Positions 18,764 to 27,673 of a stretch of DNA of 64,000 nucleotides are shown here, one piece after another. The notes beneath the pieces were generated by a model. It ran no database searches. It saw nothing but the letters and a program-made list of their open reading frames with translations, and had not been told where the DNA came from. The stretch covers positions 50,990-114,989 of the forward strand of contig JAOUOP010000022.1 in the NCBI GenBank assembly GCA_029880325.1. The letters run 5' to 3'. Every line of letters begins with the position of its first letter. The first letter of the stretch is position 1. Made by a program: the position numbers and the translations under genes. Source of the stretch: Myxococcales bacterium. Its GTDB lineage: Bacteria; Myxococcota_A; Polyangia; Polyangiales; JAFGIB01.

Positions 18764-19234
18764 CTACGGACCCGCAGAGCGCGCCCAGTCGGCGAGCATC
18801 TGATAGCGCGGGTCGCTGGCATCCGGGTAGATGTCGCGTCCGTATTCGTCGGTGCCTTCGTGACCTGCGCCGCCCGCTTCCACCGAGAGTGGTTTGCGCA
18901 ACAGCAGCGCGCCTTCCGGGTCTTCGGCGTCGAGCATGGAGCGGGTGCGGTCGTAGGAGAAATTGAGTTCGGCGGCGGTGACCGGGTCGCCCGTGCGCGT
19001 TTCGGGGTCGAGGCGGATGTGGCCGGGACCGACGACGCGGAAGAAGCGCTCGGGGGAGCCGTGGCAAGCGCCGAAGCCGCAGTCGCGCAGCAGGATGGGC
19101 CAGATTTCGCTTTCGAAACGTTCCCGGTCCGGCGACGGTAGGCTGGGGTCGACGCCCGTTTCGAAGCAGCCGCCCAGCAGCAGGCTCGCCAGTAGTAAGC
19201 AGGCGATGGGGATGGTGGTGCGCGGTGCGGTCAT
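18764..19234 (-). CDS. Small lipoprotein with an atypical CX4CH heme-like site
   Basis: The start at 19234 overlaps the upstream stop (ATGA). The signal peptide ends LLLGGC (lipobox). The 156-residue protein has EIWPILLRDCGFGACHGSP, similar to cytochrome-c-like lipoprotein domains, but with four residues between the cysteines (CGFGACH) instead of two. A methionine (YQMLADWA) near the C-terminus could be a ligand. Covalent heme attachment is therefore uncertain. Last gene of the operon running down from 22921. Confidence 0.6.
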   Translation of the reverse strand: MTAPRTTIPIACLLLASLLLGGCFETGVDPSLPSPDRERFESEIWPILLRDCGFGACHGSPERFFRVVGPGHIRLDPETRTGDPVTAAELNFSYDRTRSMLDAEDPEGALLLRKPLSVEAGGAGHEGTDEYGRDIYPDASDPRYQMLADWARSAGP

Positions 19235-20016
19235 GGCTTGCCCACCAGGCTGAGGGTGCCGAAATGGGAGACGTCGCGGAAGTGCCGGCCCTCGGAGCTG
19301 CCGATGAGGGCGTGCTTTTGGCGGTAGCCCATGCGCAGCGAGAGCGTGGCGGAGAGCTGAAGCTCAAGGCCGGCTTCGGCGCCGAGAGCCAGGCCGCTTG
19401 TGTCGACGCCGTGTTCGCGCAGGCCATCGCCGACTTGCAGCAGGTATTGCACCTCGGGGCCGATGTGCAGCAGCAGGCGTTCGGCGATGAGCGCGACAGA
19501 GAGCGATAGGCGTAGTAGGGGGCCGCCGAGGCTGTAGCTGGGCGTCAGCAGGTGGTGGACTTCGGGGCGTAGGTTCAGAAGCGCGTAGGCGAGCGATGGT
19601 GAAAGGGCCCAGCGTCCGGCCTGGTCCAGGCGCAGGCTGGGGGCGAGTTCGAGTTCCAGGCGGTGGGAGCGCAAACCCAGGGCGCGCTCGGAGCCATCCA
19701 CGTGCAGCTCGATGACCGGCTGACGCAATAGCGAACTTTGGTAGCGCACGCCGAGCCTGGTGGTGACGCTGTCGGTCGTCTCGTGAAGCAGAGCGAATCC
19801 CACTTCGAAGGCCGGATACAGGCCGCTCCGGAGCTGTAGGATGGCGCCGTCGCTCGGCAGGTCGACCGCGCGCAGGGTTACGCCCATGCCGGCGGAGGCT
19901 GCGACGCGAAACGTCTGTCGCGGGCCCGGGCCTTCGCTCTCACCGGCGTCGGCATGGGCTGCGGTCGCGGGGGCATAGAGCAATGCGAAAACCAGCAGCG
20001 CGGCCCGGACCCTCAT
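19231..20016 (-). CDS. Exported beta-barrel-like protein
   Basis: The start at 20016 overlaps the DUF3570 stop (ATGA) and gives the signal MRVRAALLVFALLYAPATAAHADA. The 261-residue product alternates amphipathic strands (FEVGFALLHE, TRLGVRYQSS, LELELAPSLRL, LEHRMGYRQ-like near the end), consistent with an outer-membrane barrel. It is the fourth gene of the overlapping operon, between DUF3570 and the CX4CH lipoprotein. No named family was recognised. Confidence 0.6.
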   Translation of the reverse strand: MRVRAALLVFALLYAPATAAHADAGESEGPGPRQTFRVAASAGMGVTLRAVDLPSDGAILQLRSGLYPAFEVGFALLHETTDSVTTRLGVRYQSSLLRQPVIELHVDGSERALGLRSHRLELELAPSLRLDQAGRWALSPSLAYALLNLRPEVHHLLTPSYSLGGPLLRLSLSVALIAERLLLHIGPEVQYLLQVGDGLREHGVDTSGLALGAEAGLELQLSATLSLRMGYRQKHALIGSSEGRHFRDVSHFGTLSLVGKP

Positions 20017-21149
20017 GGCACCTCCATGCCCACCACGGCCGTGACTTCCAGCGCCGTGATCTGGTCGAGTAGTCGAAAGTCGCTGTAGCGGAAGAGGGAG
20101 GGCGCGACGAGCAGTGCGGTCGATAACGCCGAATCGGTGCCGGGCAGGTCCCACTGCCAGTCGACCTCGAGGCCCAGGCGGTGCGAGGACAGGGGCGAGA
20201 GTTCCTTGTCGCGTGTGAAATAGAGGCTGCTTCTGTCGTCGTCCTGGTAGCTCGCCTTGTAGTGGTCTGCGGCGTTTTGCGTGTAGAAGCGGTAACTGAG
20301 GGCGACGGTGGAGACGTCGGTGGCGGCCCAGGCCAGCTCGGCCTGGCCGGTATGGGAGAGGATGCCCCAGTCGTCGAGGTAGAAGCGGTAGCCCGCGCCG
20401 AGCGAGAAGTGCTCCCCCAGGGCGCGGCGCCCGTGCAGGGCCGCGGCGTGGCGCAGCCGCTGGCGGGGATTGCGTTCGGGGATGCACAGGGGCGCACTAC
20501 CCTGGCAGCGGCCGTCGCCGCCGATGCCGATGAAGCGATAGGGGCTGGCCTGGTAGCCGCGGATTGAGGAGAGATCGTAGAGGACTTGAATCAGGGTTTC
20601 GGGATCGAGGACTTGGCTGAAGGAAAGGCCCGCAGCGAGAGTGCCCACCGACTCCGCGAAGCCCTCGTCGCCAGCGCGACCGACACTGTCGAAGTAGCCG
20701 CCAGCGTGAAAGGAGAGATTGGCGGCGTTGTCGGCCAGGTCCCAGCTGAGGCCCGCGGAGCCGCCGTGGGAGACGTAGTCCGGCTCGATGGAGGCGCGGT
20801 AGCCGGCGCGCAGGGTGAGGTCTTCGAGGGCGTGGTCGAGGCCGACGTTGTATTCGTCGCGTTGCTCGGTGACGGCGGTGGAGGCCGATGAGACGATGTC
20901 GACTGAGGCACTGGTCCAGACGTCGACGGTGTAGCTGAGGTCGAGATGGGTTGCTTCGAGGGCCTGGGCGCGGAGCCTCAGGCGCGGTGAAATCACGGTG
21001 GTGTCATTGCTGTCCTCGCGCACATAAACCGACGCCACCGCGGCCTCTTCGGCGCGTGTCGGAGGGGGGGGCAGCAGCGTGGCGAGCAGAAGGGGCGCCA
21101 ACAGCAGGCACCCCTTCGTCCACTTACGGTTGATACTGGACGAGTACAC
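20013..21149 (-). CDS. DUF3570-like outer-membrane protein
   Basis: The product has 378 residues with a signal peptide (GCLLLAPLLLATLL...TRAEE). The mature start VYVREDSNDTTVISPRLRLRAQ, then LDLSYTVDVWTSASVDIVSSAS and VEDTL-like barrel repeats, fit DUF3570 proteins, predicted 16- to 18-strand barrels. The N-terminus overlaps the DUF2271 gene by 26 bp. DUF3570 genes commonly neighbour DUF2271 genes and flavin-transferase or thioredoxin-like genes; here the partners are heme-motif proteins. Confidence 0.7.
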   Translation of the reverse strand: MYSSSINRKWTKGCLLLAPLLLATLLPPPPTRAEEAAVASVYVREDSNDTTVISPRLRLRAQALEATHLDLSYTVDVWTSASVDIVSSASTAVTEQRDEYNVGLDHALEDLTLRAGYRASIEPDYVSHGGSAGLSWDLADNAANLSFHAGGYFDSVGRAGDEGFAESVGTLAAGLSFSQVLDPETLIQVLYDLSSIRGYQASPYRFIGIGGDGRCQGSAPLCIPERNPRQRLRHAAALHGRRALGEHFSLGAGYRFYLDDWGILSHTGQAELAWAATDVSTVALSYRFYTQNAADHYKASYQDDDRSSLYFTRDKELSPLSSHRLGLEVDWQWDLPGTDSALSTALLVAPSLFRYSDFRLLDQITALEVTAVVGMEVP

Positions 21150-21942
21150 CTGTGAAGTTCGCCTCGTCGGCGGGCTCCAGGGTCTGCGGCTCGGTGCCCT
21201 TGGTGAAGTCGATGCGCATCACCGGTCCGGCCAGGTCGCGGGCGCGGCTCTCGGTGATCTCGAGCACGAGGGTGTAGTTGCCGTCGGGCACCACGGCCTG
21301 GTTCGCGTCTTTCATATTCCAGCTGACCATGTGCTCCTGGTGGGCTTGTAGGGTGGCGCTGCTGATGGCGTCGACCATGTCGGGCGAACTGCCGCCGCCA
21401 AAAAGTGCAAAGCCCCAGCCGCCGGAGGCCGCGGTCCAGGTCACCAGATCGCCCGCGTGCAGGTCTCCGGCCCAGCGCTTGACAGTCTTGATGAAGGTGC
21501 CGTCCTGGGCCTCGATCCACACGGCGCCGTAGTTCTTGGGCGCGTACTCGCCGCCATAACCGATGGTGGTGAACTGGATCGAGAGGCTGCCGGCGGTGGC
21601 GGTGTTGCCGGTGTTGTCGCTGCTGTTGTCGCCGGGTTGCATCGCCGGGTCGGTCGAGGTCTGCGCCGGGTCGGTGGCCGTATCCATTGGATCGGCGGCG
21701 GCGCCGGCAGCGCCCGACGTCATCGTGTCCGTCGGCTGCGCCGGGTTGGCGGCGGTCTGCGGCAATGCTTCGCTGCCGGTCGCTGCCGCCTGCTGTGAGG
21801 AGTCCTGGCCTGCGCCCGTGGCCGCCGGATCCAGCGCTCGCGGCATGCCCGCGGCGGAGTCCTCCGAGCAGGCACCGAGTCCAGCCAAGAGTAAGACCAT
21901 CATTGCCAGTGCTCTGGGGTTGTTCGTCGTCATCGCTTCCAC
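21124..21942 (-). CDS. DUF2271-type periplasmic lipoprotein
   Basis: The product has 272 residues with lipobox LAGLGAC, then a long A/T/D/P linker to about residue 120. The C-terminal domain reads NYGAVWIEAQDGTFIKTVKRWAG, then DAISSATLQAHQEHMVSWNMKD and VPDGNYTLVLEITES, the pattern of the DUF2271 periplasmic domain. An alternative ATG lies 9 bp inside (21933). The 5' leader at about 21950-21985 contains a short run of CATGGT repeats. Function unknown; the context suggests envelope redox or flavin chemistry. Confidence 0.75.
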   Translation of the reverse strand: MEAMTTNNPRALAMMVLLLAGLGACSEDSAAGMPRALDPAATGAGQDSSQQAAATGSEALPQTAANPAQPTDTMTSGAAGAAADPMDTATDPAQTSTDPAMQPGDNSSDNTGNTATAGSLSIQFTTIGYGGEYAPKNYGAVWIEAQDGTFIKTVKRWAGDLHAGDLVTWTAASGGWGFALFGGGSSPDMVDAISSATLQAHQEHMVSWNMKDANQAVVPDGNYTLVLEITESRARDLAGPVMRIDFTKGTEPQTLEPADEANFTGVLVQYQP

Positions 21943-22021
21943 CTTCCCGTCGTCGTCTTCGTCATGGTCATGGTCATGGTCATCGTGATCATCGTCCGTT
22001 CGTCATCCCTACGTCGTGCGT

Positions 22022-22921
22022 TCATCGTTTGGCGCGGGCCCTCAGCCGCAGCAATGCCGAAAGCAGCAGCGAAATGATCGCCGCACCCGGGCCCGCCATC
22101 GCGCCGTCTTTTGCACCGGGGCCGGTCGCCACCGCGCAGTCGCCTTCGAGCGTCGACAGCTCCCGTGACGCCCCGTGCGGTCGCAGCAGCTCGCGCACGG
22201 AAGTGACGCCGTCGCCGAGGGCGTCGTTTTCGAGGTTCGAGGTGACCATGCTCACGCCCAGCCAGGCGTCGCCACCGTCCGGTGCGGTCCACACCATGCG
22301 GGCCGAGCGCGAGCCGCAGTCCGGCACCCAAAGGGCGCTGCGCATGTCCGGAAAACTGCAAGCGTCGGTGCCCGGCTGCAGCTCGCGGCAACAGCCGCCG
22401 GCCTCGCGATCCAGGTAGCAGACGTCGGCGGCCGGAAAGTCGCCGCTTTCGCACAGCTCGTCTTCGCCAAAGCTCGCGTAGGGTGCCAGTGCGATGGTAC
22501 CCGCCGGCTGTCCCTGGCCGTCGCTGAGTTCGGCGATCAAGGCGACGTGGGGCGCGTTGGCGTCCCAGGTGAAGGTGATCTCGTAGCCCATGCCCGCTTC
22601 GTAGCCGTCGAGGGGCAGGCCCGTGATCTCGAGGTCGGCACCATCGGCGCCCTCGTGGCAGAGATCGCAGCCGTAACCGTCGGCCGGCGTGCCGGTGAAG
22701 AAGCGACCGCCGCCGCCGCCGTCTTGCACGGGCATCAGGTAGTCGGCGAAGGCGGAGTAGGCGTGCGCGCCGCGAGCAGGTGCGAGGATAGTGGCGATGC
22801 CGCACAGACCGAGCAGAAGCGAGCGACGGCAAGCTGAGGGCAGCCGGGGCCAGGGCCGCAGGTGTAACCCCGGGTCTGCGCCCTGGCAGCCGCTGCGGCC
22901 GAATCGGTCCGTGCAACCCAC
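22022..22921 (-). CDS. Exported protein with one CxxCH site and C-terminal membrane anchor
   Basis: The product has 299 residues. A long basic N-region is followed by a hydrophobic signal (LLLGLCGIATILAPARGAHA). GYGCDLCHEGADG gives one CxxCH motif, followed by a beta-sandwich-like region (YEAGMGYEITFTWD...PHVALIAELSDG) like reelin/choice-of-anchor domains that carry a CxxCH. A Cys-rich stretch (CYLDREAGGCCREL) and a C-terminal hydrophobic helix with basic tail (LLRLRARAKR) follow. First gene of the five-gene minus-strand operon. The start codon is uncertain because the N-region is unusually long. Confidence 0.6.
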   Translation of the reverse strand: MGCTDRFGRSGCQGADPGLHLRPWPRLPSACRRSLLLGLCGIATILAPARGAHAYSAFADYLMPVQDGGGGGRFFTGTPADGYGCDLCHEGADGADLEITGLPLDGYEAGMGYEITFTWDANAPHVALIAELSDGQGQPAGTIALAPYASFGEDELCESGDFPAADVCYLDREAGGCCRELQPGTDACSFPDMRSALWVPDCGSRSARMVWTAPDGGDAWLGVSMVTSNLENDALGDGVTSVRELLRPHGASRELSTLEGDCAVATGPGAKDGAMAGPGAAIISLLLSALLRLRARAKR

Positions 22922-23037
22922 GGCTCCCTCCTACATCGCTTTGGGGCTGCTTTCAATTGCAGTGCGTAACTTACAGTCATGAAAGAAGCTGCGCAGCCGG
23001 CGCGCTTGCACCGGCGACTGGAGCGGCGCGGGCCGTC

Positions 23038-23205
23038 CTAGATGTGCTCGGCGGGAGTGCTGAGCCGATGATCGGGGTCGATACGATGGCAGATGCAAGG
23101 ACGGCCTCCGCCAGAATACTCCGTGTATTTCAAGGGGACCGGACGCCGCAGCTGGCGCCGTAGCGGTCCCGAGAGCGGATCATGACTCCCGCCGAGCACA
23201 TCTAG
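23038..23205. repeat. Family A CTAG-ended inverted-repeat element, copy 1
   Basis: This is 168 bp with perfect 21-bp terminal inverted repeats beginning CTAGATGTGCTCGGCGGGAG. A second copy at 40795-40962 has the same length and 163 of 168 identical bases by eye. A frame open through both copies differs mainly by amino-acid-changing substitutions, so coding is unlikely. The CTAG ends and lack of any transposase fit a non-autonomous (MITE-like) element, perhaps mobilised by an IS630/Tc1-type enzyme that targets TA within CTAG. The right-hand CTAG is shared with the next element. The flanking gap 22922-23500 has no gene. Confidence 0.85.
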
Positions 23206-23371
23206 GTGGCTGGTATCAAACAGGTGGGCGTGGGTCTCGGAGCGCCGTGACCCCGTGGGGGCCAGGCGAGAACCGAGGAAATACCCGCTATTTTCGCAGC
23301 GGGCTCGACTGGCTCGCGCGGGGTTGCGCCGCCCGAGAGGCGCGTCCGATCGTTTGACACCAGCCACCTAG
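23202..23371. repeat. Family B CTAG-ended inverted-repeat element
   Basis: This is 170 bp bounded by CTAGGTGGCTGGTATCAAAC and its inverted copy at 23352-23371 (one mismatch in 20). It begins in the same CTAG that ends the family A element. A decayed relative in opposite orientation is at about 38704-38833. It has no coding potential. Confidence 0.8.
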
Positions 23372-23500
23372 ACTTGGGATTTGCGCGCAGAGAGTGCGCA
23401 CGCCAGCTTCGTTAGACGTCGCAGATCGTCCACGCGTTCCCGCACAGGGGGCAGGCAGCCGGCGACTGCATCGGCGGCGCGTCGGGTGCATACTGTCGGC

Positions 23501-24589
23501 ATGGACGCAGCGGTGAACCGTCCGTTCTCTCTCCTGCTTGGCGTCGCGCTCTGGCTGGGCGTATTGGCCTGCGACTCCCGCTCGGCCGGGTCGCCCACGA
23601 CTGCGAGTGCGGGCTCGGGGGCCGCGTCGGCGTCGGACATGGATGCCGGTCGCGGTGTGGCGGCGACCGGCGCAGGGCCCGCCGCCGATGGGCCTTCGGG
23701 CACGACCGACGTCGCGGTCGCGGCGAGTGCCGATGCCGGTGCCGATGCTGGAGGTGCCGCGCCCCGGCGCGTGGTGGTGGTCGGCGATCTGCACGCCGAC
23801 ATCGACGTCACGCGCGAGGTCTTTCAGCTGGCCGGCGCGACCGACGCCGACGGCACTTGGATCGGTGGCGCGCTCACGGTGGTGCAGCTGGGGGACATGA
23901 TCGGGCGCAGCGACGACGACCGGCTGGTGCTCGACTTCATCTTCGACGTGCGCGAGCGGGCTGCCGCTGCCGGCGGGGCCGTGCGGCCTCTTATCGGCAA
24001 TCACGAAGTCATGGCAGGGCGCGTCGACAACCAGGCGGTGGGGCTGGCTCCGTTTGCGGCCTTCGAGGGTATCGACGGGCTCGACCTCGACGATCCACGG
24101 CTTCAAATCCTGGCTCCCGAGCAGCGCGCCCGCGGCGCTGCGCTGATGGCCGGCGGTCCCTACGCAAAACGCCTCGCGGCCTTTCCCACCGTGCTCAAGC
24201 TCGGCGCCACGGTCTTCGTGCACGGTGGTGTGGTGCCGCGCTGGGCGGAGTACGGCATCGACAGGGTCAACGAAGAGGTGCGGCAGTGGCTGCAGGGCGA
24301 TACGCTCGAGCCCGACAGCAGCCTCGGAGTCGATGACGGCGATCGCGTGATGTGGACACGGCAGTTTTCATCGCTGGTAGACGCTGGCGACTGCGCCGTG
24401 CTCGAGCAGTCGCTTGCGATCCTGGGGGCCCGGCGCATGGTGGTCGCCCATACCGTGCACGGCGAGATCACGTCCTATTGCGATGAGAAGGTGTGGGTGA
24501 TCGACGTGGGCATGTCGCGGGCCTATGGTGGCGACATCCAGCTGCTCGAGATCGTGGACGACGCAGAGGTGTCGGTCATCACGCCTTGA
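23501..24589 (+). CDS. Lipoprotein metallophosphoesterase (Shewanella-like phosphatase type)
   Basis: The ATG at 23501 gives MDAAVNRPFSLLLGVALWLG and lipobox VLAC (Cys24). An A/G/D-rich linker runs to about residue 88. The catalytic fold shows the metallophosphatase blocks in order: GDLHAD (95-100), GDMIGR (131-136), GNHE (166-169) and FVHGGVVPRW. This matches PPP-family Shewanella-like phosphatases, dinuclear metal phosphoesterases. Membrane attachment predicts a periplasmic or surface location. Substrate unknown. 362 residues. Confidence 0.8.
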   Translation: MDAAVNRPFSLLLGVALWLGVLACDSRSAGSPTTASAGSGAASASDMDAGRGVAATGAGPAADGPSGTTDVAVAASADAGADAGGAAPRRVVVVGDLHADIDVTREVFQLAGATDADGTWIGGALTVVQLGDMIGRSDDDRLVLDFIFDVRERAAAAGGAVRPLIGNHEVMAGRVDNQAVGLAPFAAFEGIDGLDLDDPRLQILAPEQRARGAALMAGGPYAKRLAAFPTVLKLGATVFVHGGVVPRWAEYGIDRVNEEVRQWLQGDTLEPDSSLGVDDGDRVMWTRQFSSLVDAGDCAVLEQSLAILGARRMVVAHTVHGEITSYCDEKVWVIDVGMSRAYGGDIQLLEIVDDAEVSVITP

Positions 24590-24599
24590 GCCGGCCGCA

Positions 24600-25919
24600 T
24601 CAGAAGAGAAAGCCCAGGCGCAGCACGTTGAACTGAAAGAAGTACTTCAGGCTGCCCGCCACCGATTCGGCCACGTGGCGCACCTCGTCGGCGACCATGG
24701 CGTAGCGCGGGTCGTTCGGGTTGCCGCTGAGCACTTCCAGGTCGACCTCGGCCTTGTACAGTGCGGTGTAGAGGCCGGCGTCGACGCCGAGGATAAAGCC
24801 GCTGCGGCTCATCAGGCCGAAGCCAAGGCCCAGGCCCGAGACCTGCGCCTTGCCCTCGACGATCAGGGGGAAGCCCATGACGCTCTGGTCGTTTTGCCCG
24901 GCGATGCTCAAGTGGGCCAACTGGACACTGATGAAGATATGACTGCCGGTTGGATAGACGCGGAAGTTTCCGCTCAGCAGCTGTGAGCGCATGCGCGTGC
25001 CGAAGAGGTCCACCTCGGGCAGCGCCTGGTAATCCACGCCCAGGCCCAGGTAGTCGCCGATGCGGGCCTGGAGCCCCGCGCCTAGCAGGTGGGTGAAGCC
25101 GAGCATCAGCACCGGGCCCAGGCAGACGGGCGCCAGCAGGCAGCGCTCGTCCTCGCCGGTCGGCACAGGCGCCGGGGGGGACGGCGGTGGCTCGGATACG
25201 GCTTCTGGCACAGGTGCTGCGATCGGCTCGATGGGCAGTGGCGCCAGCGTCAAGGGCGCCGGGCGCGGCTCGGGCTCGACGGGGGGCGAGTCCGCAGCCT
25301 CGCCGGCTTCACTGGCTTCTGCTTCGGGCTCGGGCTCGGGCTCTACAAGCGGGTAGCGGGCCTGGCCGAGCACGACCTCCAGCGACAGATCGCCGGCCAC
25401 GAAATTCATCTCCACGTTAAACGGCACGCGGTCCGGTGCCTCCACCGTCAGGCGCCTGAGCCCCGGGCTCACCAGCACCACGCCGTCGATGGCCGGACAG
25501 CTCCGGCCGTCGACCCGCACCTCGGCCGTGCTCGGATCCAACTGCAGCCGTAGCCGGCCGCTTTCGTCCATCAGGCGGCTGAGTTCTCGGCGGGCGTGGC
25601 GCCGCAGGCGTCGGTCCCGTTGCCCATCGGGGTCGTCGACGACGCCCTTGTAGTACAGGGCGGCCTGGTGCGCCTGGTCGAGGCCAGCGTGGGCGCGGCC
25701 CAGCTGGTAGCGGGCCAGCAGTGCGGCGTCGGGATCCTGCAGGAGCGGCTCGAGCAGCTCGATGGCTTCGGCGTGGCGTCCCTCGTCGACGGCGGCGGTG
25801 GCTTGCTCGAGTGCCGTCTGGGCGAGTGCTCCTGTGGCGTCGAGCAGTAGCAGCGCGACCGCGATAGCGGCCGCTGCGACCGCGCAGCTGCCAGTCCGCG
25901 CCTTGGTTCGACCTGCCAT
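24600..25919 (-). CDS. TPR-PEGA-like exported protein with C-terminal barrel
   Basis: The product has 439 residues. The signal peptide (VALLLLDATGALAQ) is followed by TPR-type helices to about 110 (ALEQATAAVDEGRHAEAIELLEPL). A PEGA-like beta domain follows (GRLRLQLDPSTAEVRVDGRSC...VVLVSPGLRRLTVEAP). Then comes an E/P-rich linker (EPEPEPEAEASEAGE, PPSPPAPVP) and a barrel-like C-terminal half ending QFNVLRLGFLF. This modular plan recurs in the larger protein at 29989-31935. Probably an outer-membrane protein with a periplasmic N-terminus; function unknown. Confidence 0.65.
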   Translation of the reverse strand: MAGRTKARTGSCAVAAAAIAVALLLLDATGALAQTALEQATAAVDEGRHAEAIELLEPLLQDPDAALLARYQLGRAHAGLDQAHQAALYYKGVVDDPDGQRDRRLRRHARRELSRLMDESGRLRLQLDPSTAEVRVDGRSCPAIDGVVLVSPGLRRLTVEAPDRVPFNVEMNFVAGDLSLEVVLGQARYPLVEPEPEPEAEASEAGEAADSPPVEPEPRPAPLTLAPLPIEPIAAPVPEAVSEPPPSPPAPVPTGEDERCLLAPVCLGPVLMLGFTHLLGAGLQARIGDYLGLGVDYQALPEVDLFGTRMRSQLLSGNFRVYPTGSHIFISVQLAHLSIAGQNDQSVMGFPLIVEGKAQVSGLGLGFGLMSRSGFILGVDAGLYTALYKAEVDLEVLSGNPNDPRYAMVADEVRHVAESVAGSLKYFFQFNVLRLGFLF

Positions 25920-25934
25920 GCCGTTGCGAGCCCG

Positions 25935-27605
25935 TCAGTGCCCAGTCGCCTCGGAATGTTTATCTGCGAGTTGACCGCTGCGCCGCGCCCACAGACCGGT
26001 GAGGGCGAAGAAAACGGCGCTCAGCAGGTAGCCCACGGCGAAGCGGCCGCCGCTGCCCCAGCCGATCTCGTAGATGCCGCCCGAGGGGCTGAGGTGACCT
26101 GCGTGCATGAAGCCGAAAAAGGATAGCAGAGCGCCCAGGGTCATGAAGCGCGTGGCCGAGCCGAAGTCGCGATCGATGAGTGAAGCGCTGGCGGCCGACC
26201 AGACCAGACAGGTGAGCATGAAGCCCTGGGACAGGGCCACCAGACCATCGAGGTGCATGCCAGCGCCGGCGAAGGCTCCGGGGGCGGCGAGCACGCGCGC
26301 GGCCAGGCCGAAGTCGCCGGTGGCCAGGTTGGCCGCGCCCAGCGTCTGGCTCAGCACCAGCACGCCCCAGCCCGCGATGGCTGGAAACAGCCCCAGGGCG
26401 ACGGCGGGCGCGTGGCGGTCGGGGGTGGCCTGGAAGGCCTGGGCCGTGATCACGATGCCGATCCACAGCACGATGGCCATGCCCGCCTCGATCGGGATCA
26501 CGGCGCTGATGGCGTGGGAGAGCCCCAAGAGGGCTACCAGGCCGAAGAAAACGGCGTTGAGCACGGAGTAGCCGCTGCGCGCGCCCAGGCCTTTCCAGCC
26601 GGGGTGGCCGATGTAGATGGTGGTCGGAAAGCAGGAGCCGAAGGCGGCGGCGGCCAGCGAGCCCAGGCCGTTGATGGTCATGCAGGGGGCGCTCGGATAG
26701 CGATCGCCGGCGGCTTCGGCGGATTCCAGGTTCTGCAGCGAGCCCAGCACGTTGAACAGGCCCATGGGCACGATCACCGGCACCAGAAAGCGCGCTGTCA
26801 GTTCGTGTCCGAGACCGGCGATCAGATCGGACAACACCGGCAGTGGTGGGTAGAAGCCGAGGTTGTCGGTGGCCCCGGAAAGCGCACCGGCGCTGACCGG
26901 AGTGCTCACGCCGGGCACCAGCGTGGCGCCCCAGGCCGCCAGCGTGCCCAGGCCCAGCGCCCAGGCGCCGCCGGGGATGCGCAGGGGCAGGCGGATGCCG
27001 GAGAAATAGGTGGTCAAGATCACGGACAGGGGCAATAGGGCGATCAGCGGCATCTCGAAGCTGCGCACCGCGAAGTCGATGGCGATGAAGCTGATGGCGA
27101 TGCCGCTGAGGGTCGACAGCAGCGCCGCCCGCGGTGTGACGCGCCGCACCCAGTCGGCGAAGGGCGCACCGAGCAGCTCGATCACGCCCGATAGAAAGCA
27201 GGCGGCCAGGCCCACGCGCCAGGCCGTGAGGGCGGCCTCGACCTCGCCCTGGCCGCTGTCGAGCGCCGCCAGCTTGACCGGAAGCATGACGAGAAATACG
27301 AAGGCGAAGAGCGAGACGGTATTGATGCCGTAGGGCAGGGCGGTGACGTCGTCGCGGCCTTCGCTCGCGGCAACGCGCTGGGCCTGGCGCGCGTAGTAGA
27401 GATTGCCGACCACCATCGACAGCGCCGCCGCCGGCAGCACCGAGCGCAAGAGCAGCTCCATGGGAAAGCCGAGCACGCCGCTGCACAGACCCAGGATCAA
27501 CAGAAATTGGATCAAGTTGTCGATCGCGAGGCCGAAGAAGCCGTCGAGGTCGCCGCTGACGAAGAGCGGCTGACCGGGGCCGGGCGTATTCCGCGCTTCC
27601 GCCAT
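25935..27605 (-). CDS. NCS2/AzgA-like purine permease
   Basis: The ATG at 27605 (MAEARNTPGPGQPLFVSGDLDGFFG) gives 556 residues and about 12-14 helices. Upstream in-frame sequence is Arg-rich shadow and was rejected. DGFFGLAIDNLIQFLLILGLC, the conserved MGLFNVLGSLQNLESAEAAGD and GSCFPTTIYIGHPGWKGLGAR are typical of nucleobase:cation symporter-2/AzgA-like transporters. Likely imports a purine or related base with cations. The final helix pairs (SAVFFALTGLWARR) look normal. Divergent from the membrane-anchored gene at 27674. Confidence 0.75.
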   Translation of the reverse strand: MAEARNTPGPGQPLFVSGDLDGFFGLAIDNLIQFLLILGLCSGVLGFPMELLLRSVLPAAALSMVVGNLYYARQAQRVAASEGRDDVTALPYGINTVSLFAFVFLVMLPVKLAALDSGQGEVEAALTAWRVGLAACFLSGVIELLGAPFADWVRRVTPRAALLSTLSGIAISFIAIDFAVRSFEMPLIALLPLSVILTTYFSGIRLPLRIPGGAWALGLGTLAAWGATLVPGVSTPVSAGALSGATDNLGFYPPLPVLSDLIAGLGHELTARFLVPVIVPMGLFNVLGSLQNLESAEAAGDRYPSAPCMTINGLGSLAAAAFGSCFPTTIYIGHPGWKGLGARSGYSVLNAVFFGLVALLGLSHAISAVIPIEAGMAIVLWIGIVITAQAFQATPDRHAPAVALGLFPAIAGWGVLVLSQTLGAANLATGDFGLAARVLAAPGAFAGAGMHLDGLVALSQGFMLTCLVWSAASASLIDRDFGSATRFMTLGALLSFFGFMHAGHLSPSGGIYEIGWGSGGRFAVGYLLSAVFFALTGLWARRSGQLADKHSEATGH

Positions 27606-27673
27606 GGCGTCGAGAGTAGAGCAGTGGGCGACGGTGCCCGCAATCCCCGGCGCCCGAAGGTAGACTGCCGGCG

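Noticed and set aside
23040..23163. Short reading frame through family A copies (DVLGGSAEPMIGVDTM)
   Set aside because: The two copies differ at sites that mostly change amino acids, so no sign of selection for protein; the inverted-repeat structure explains the conservation.
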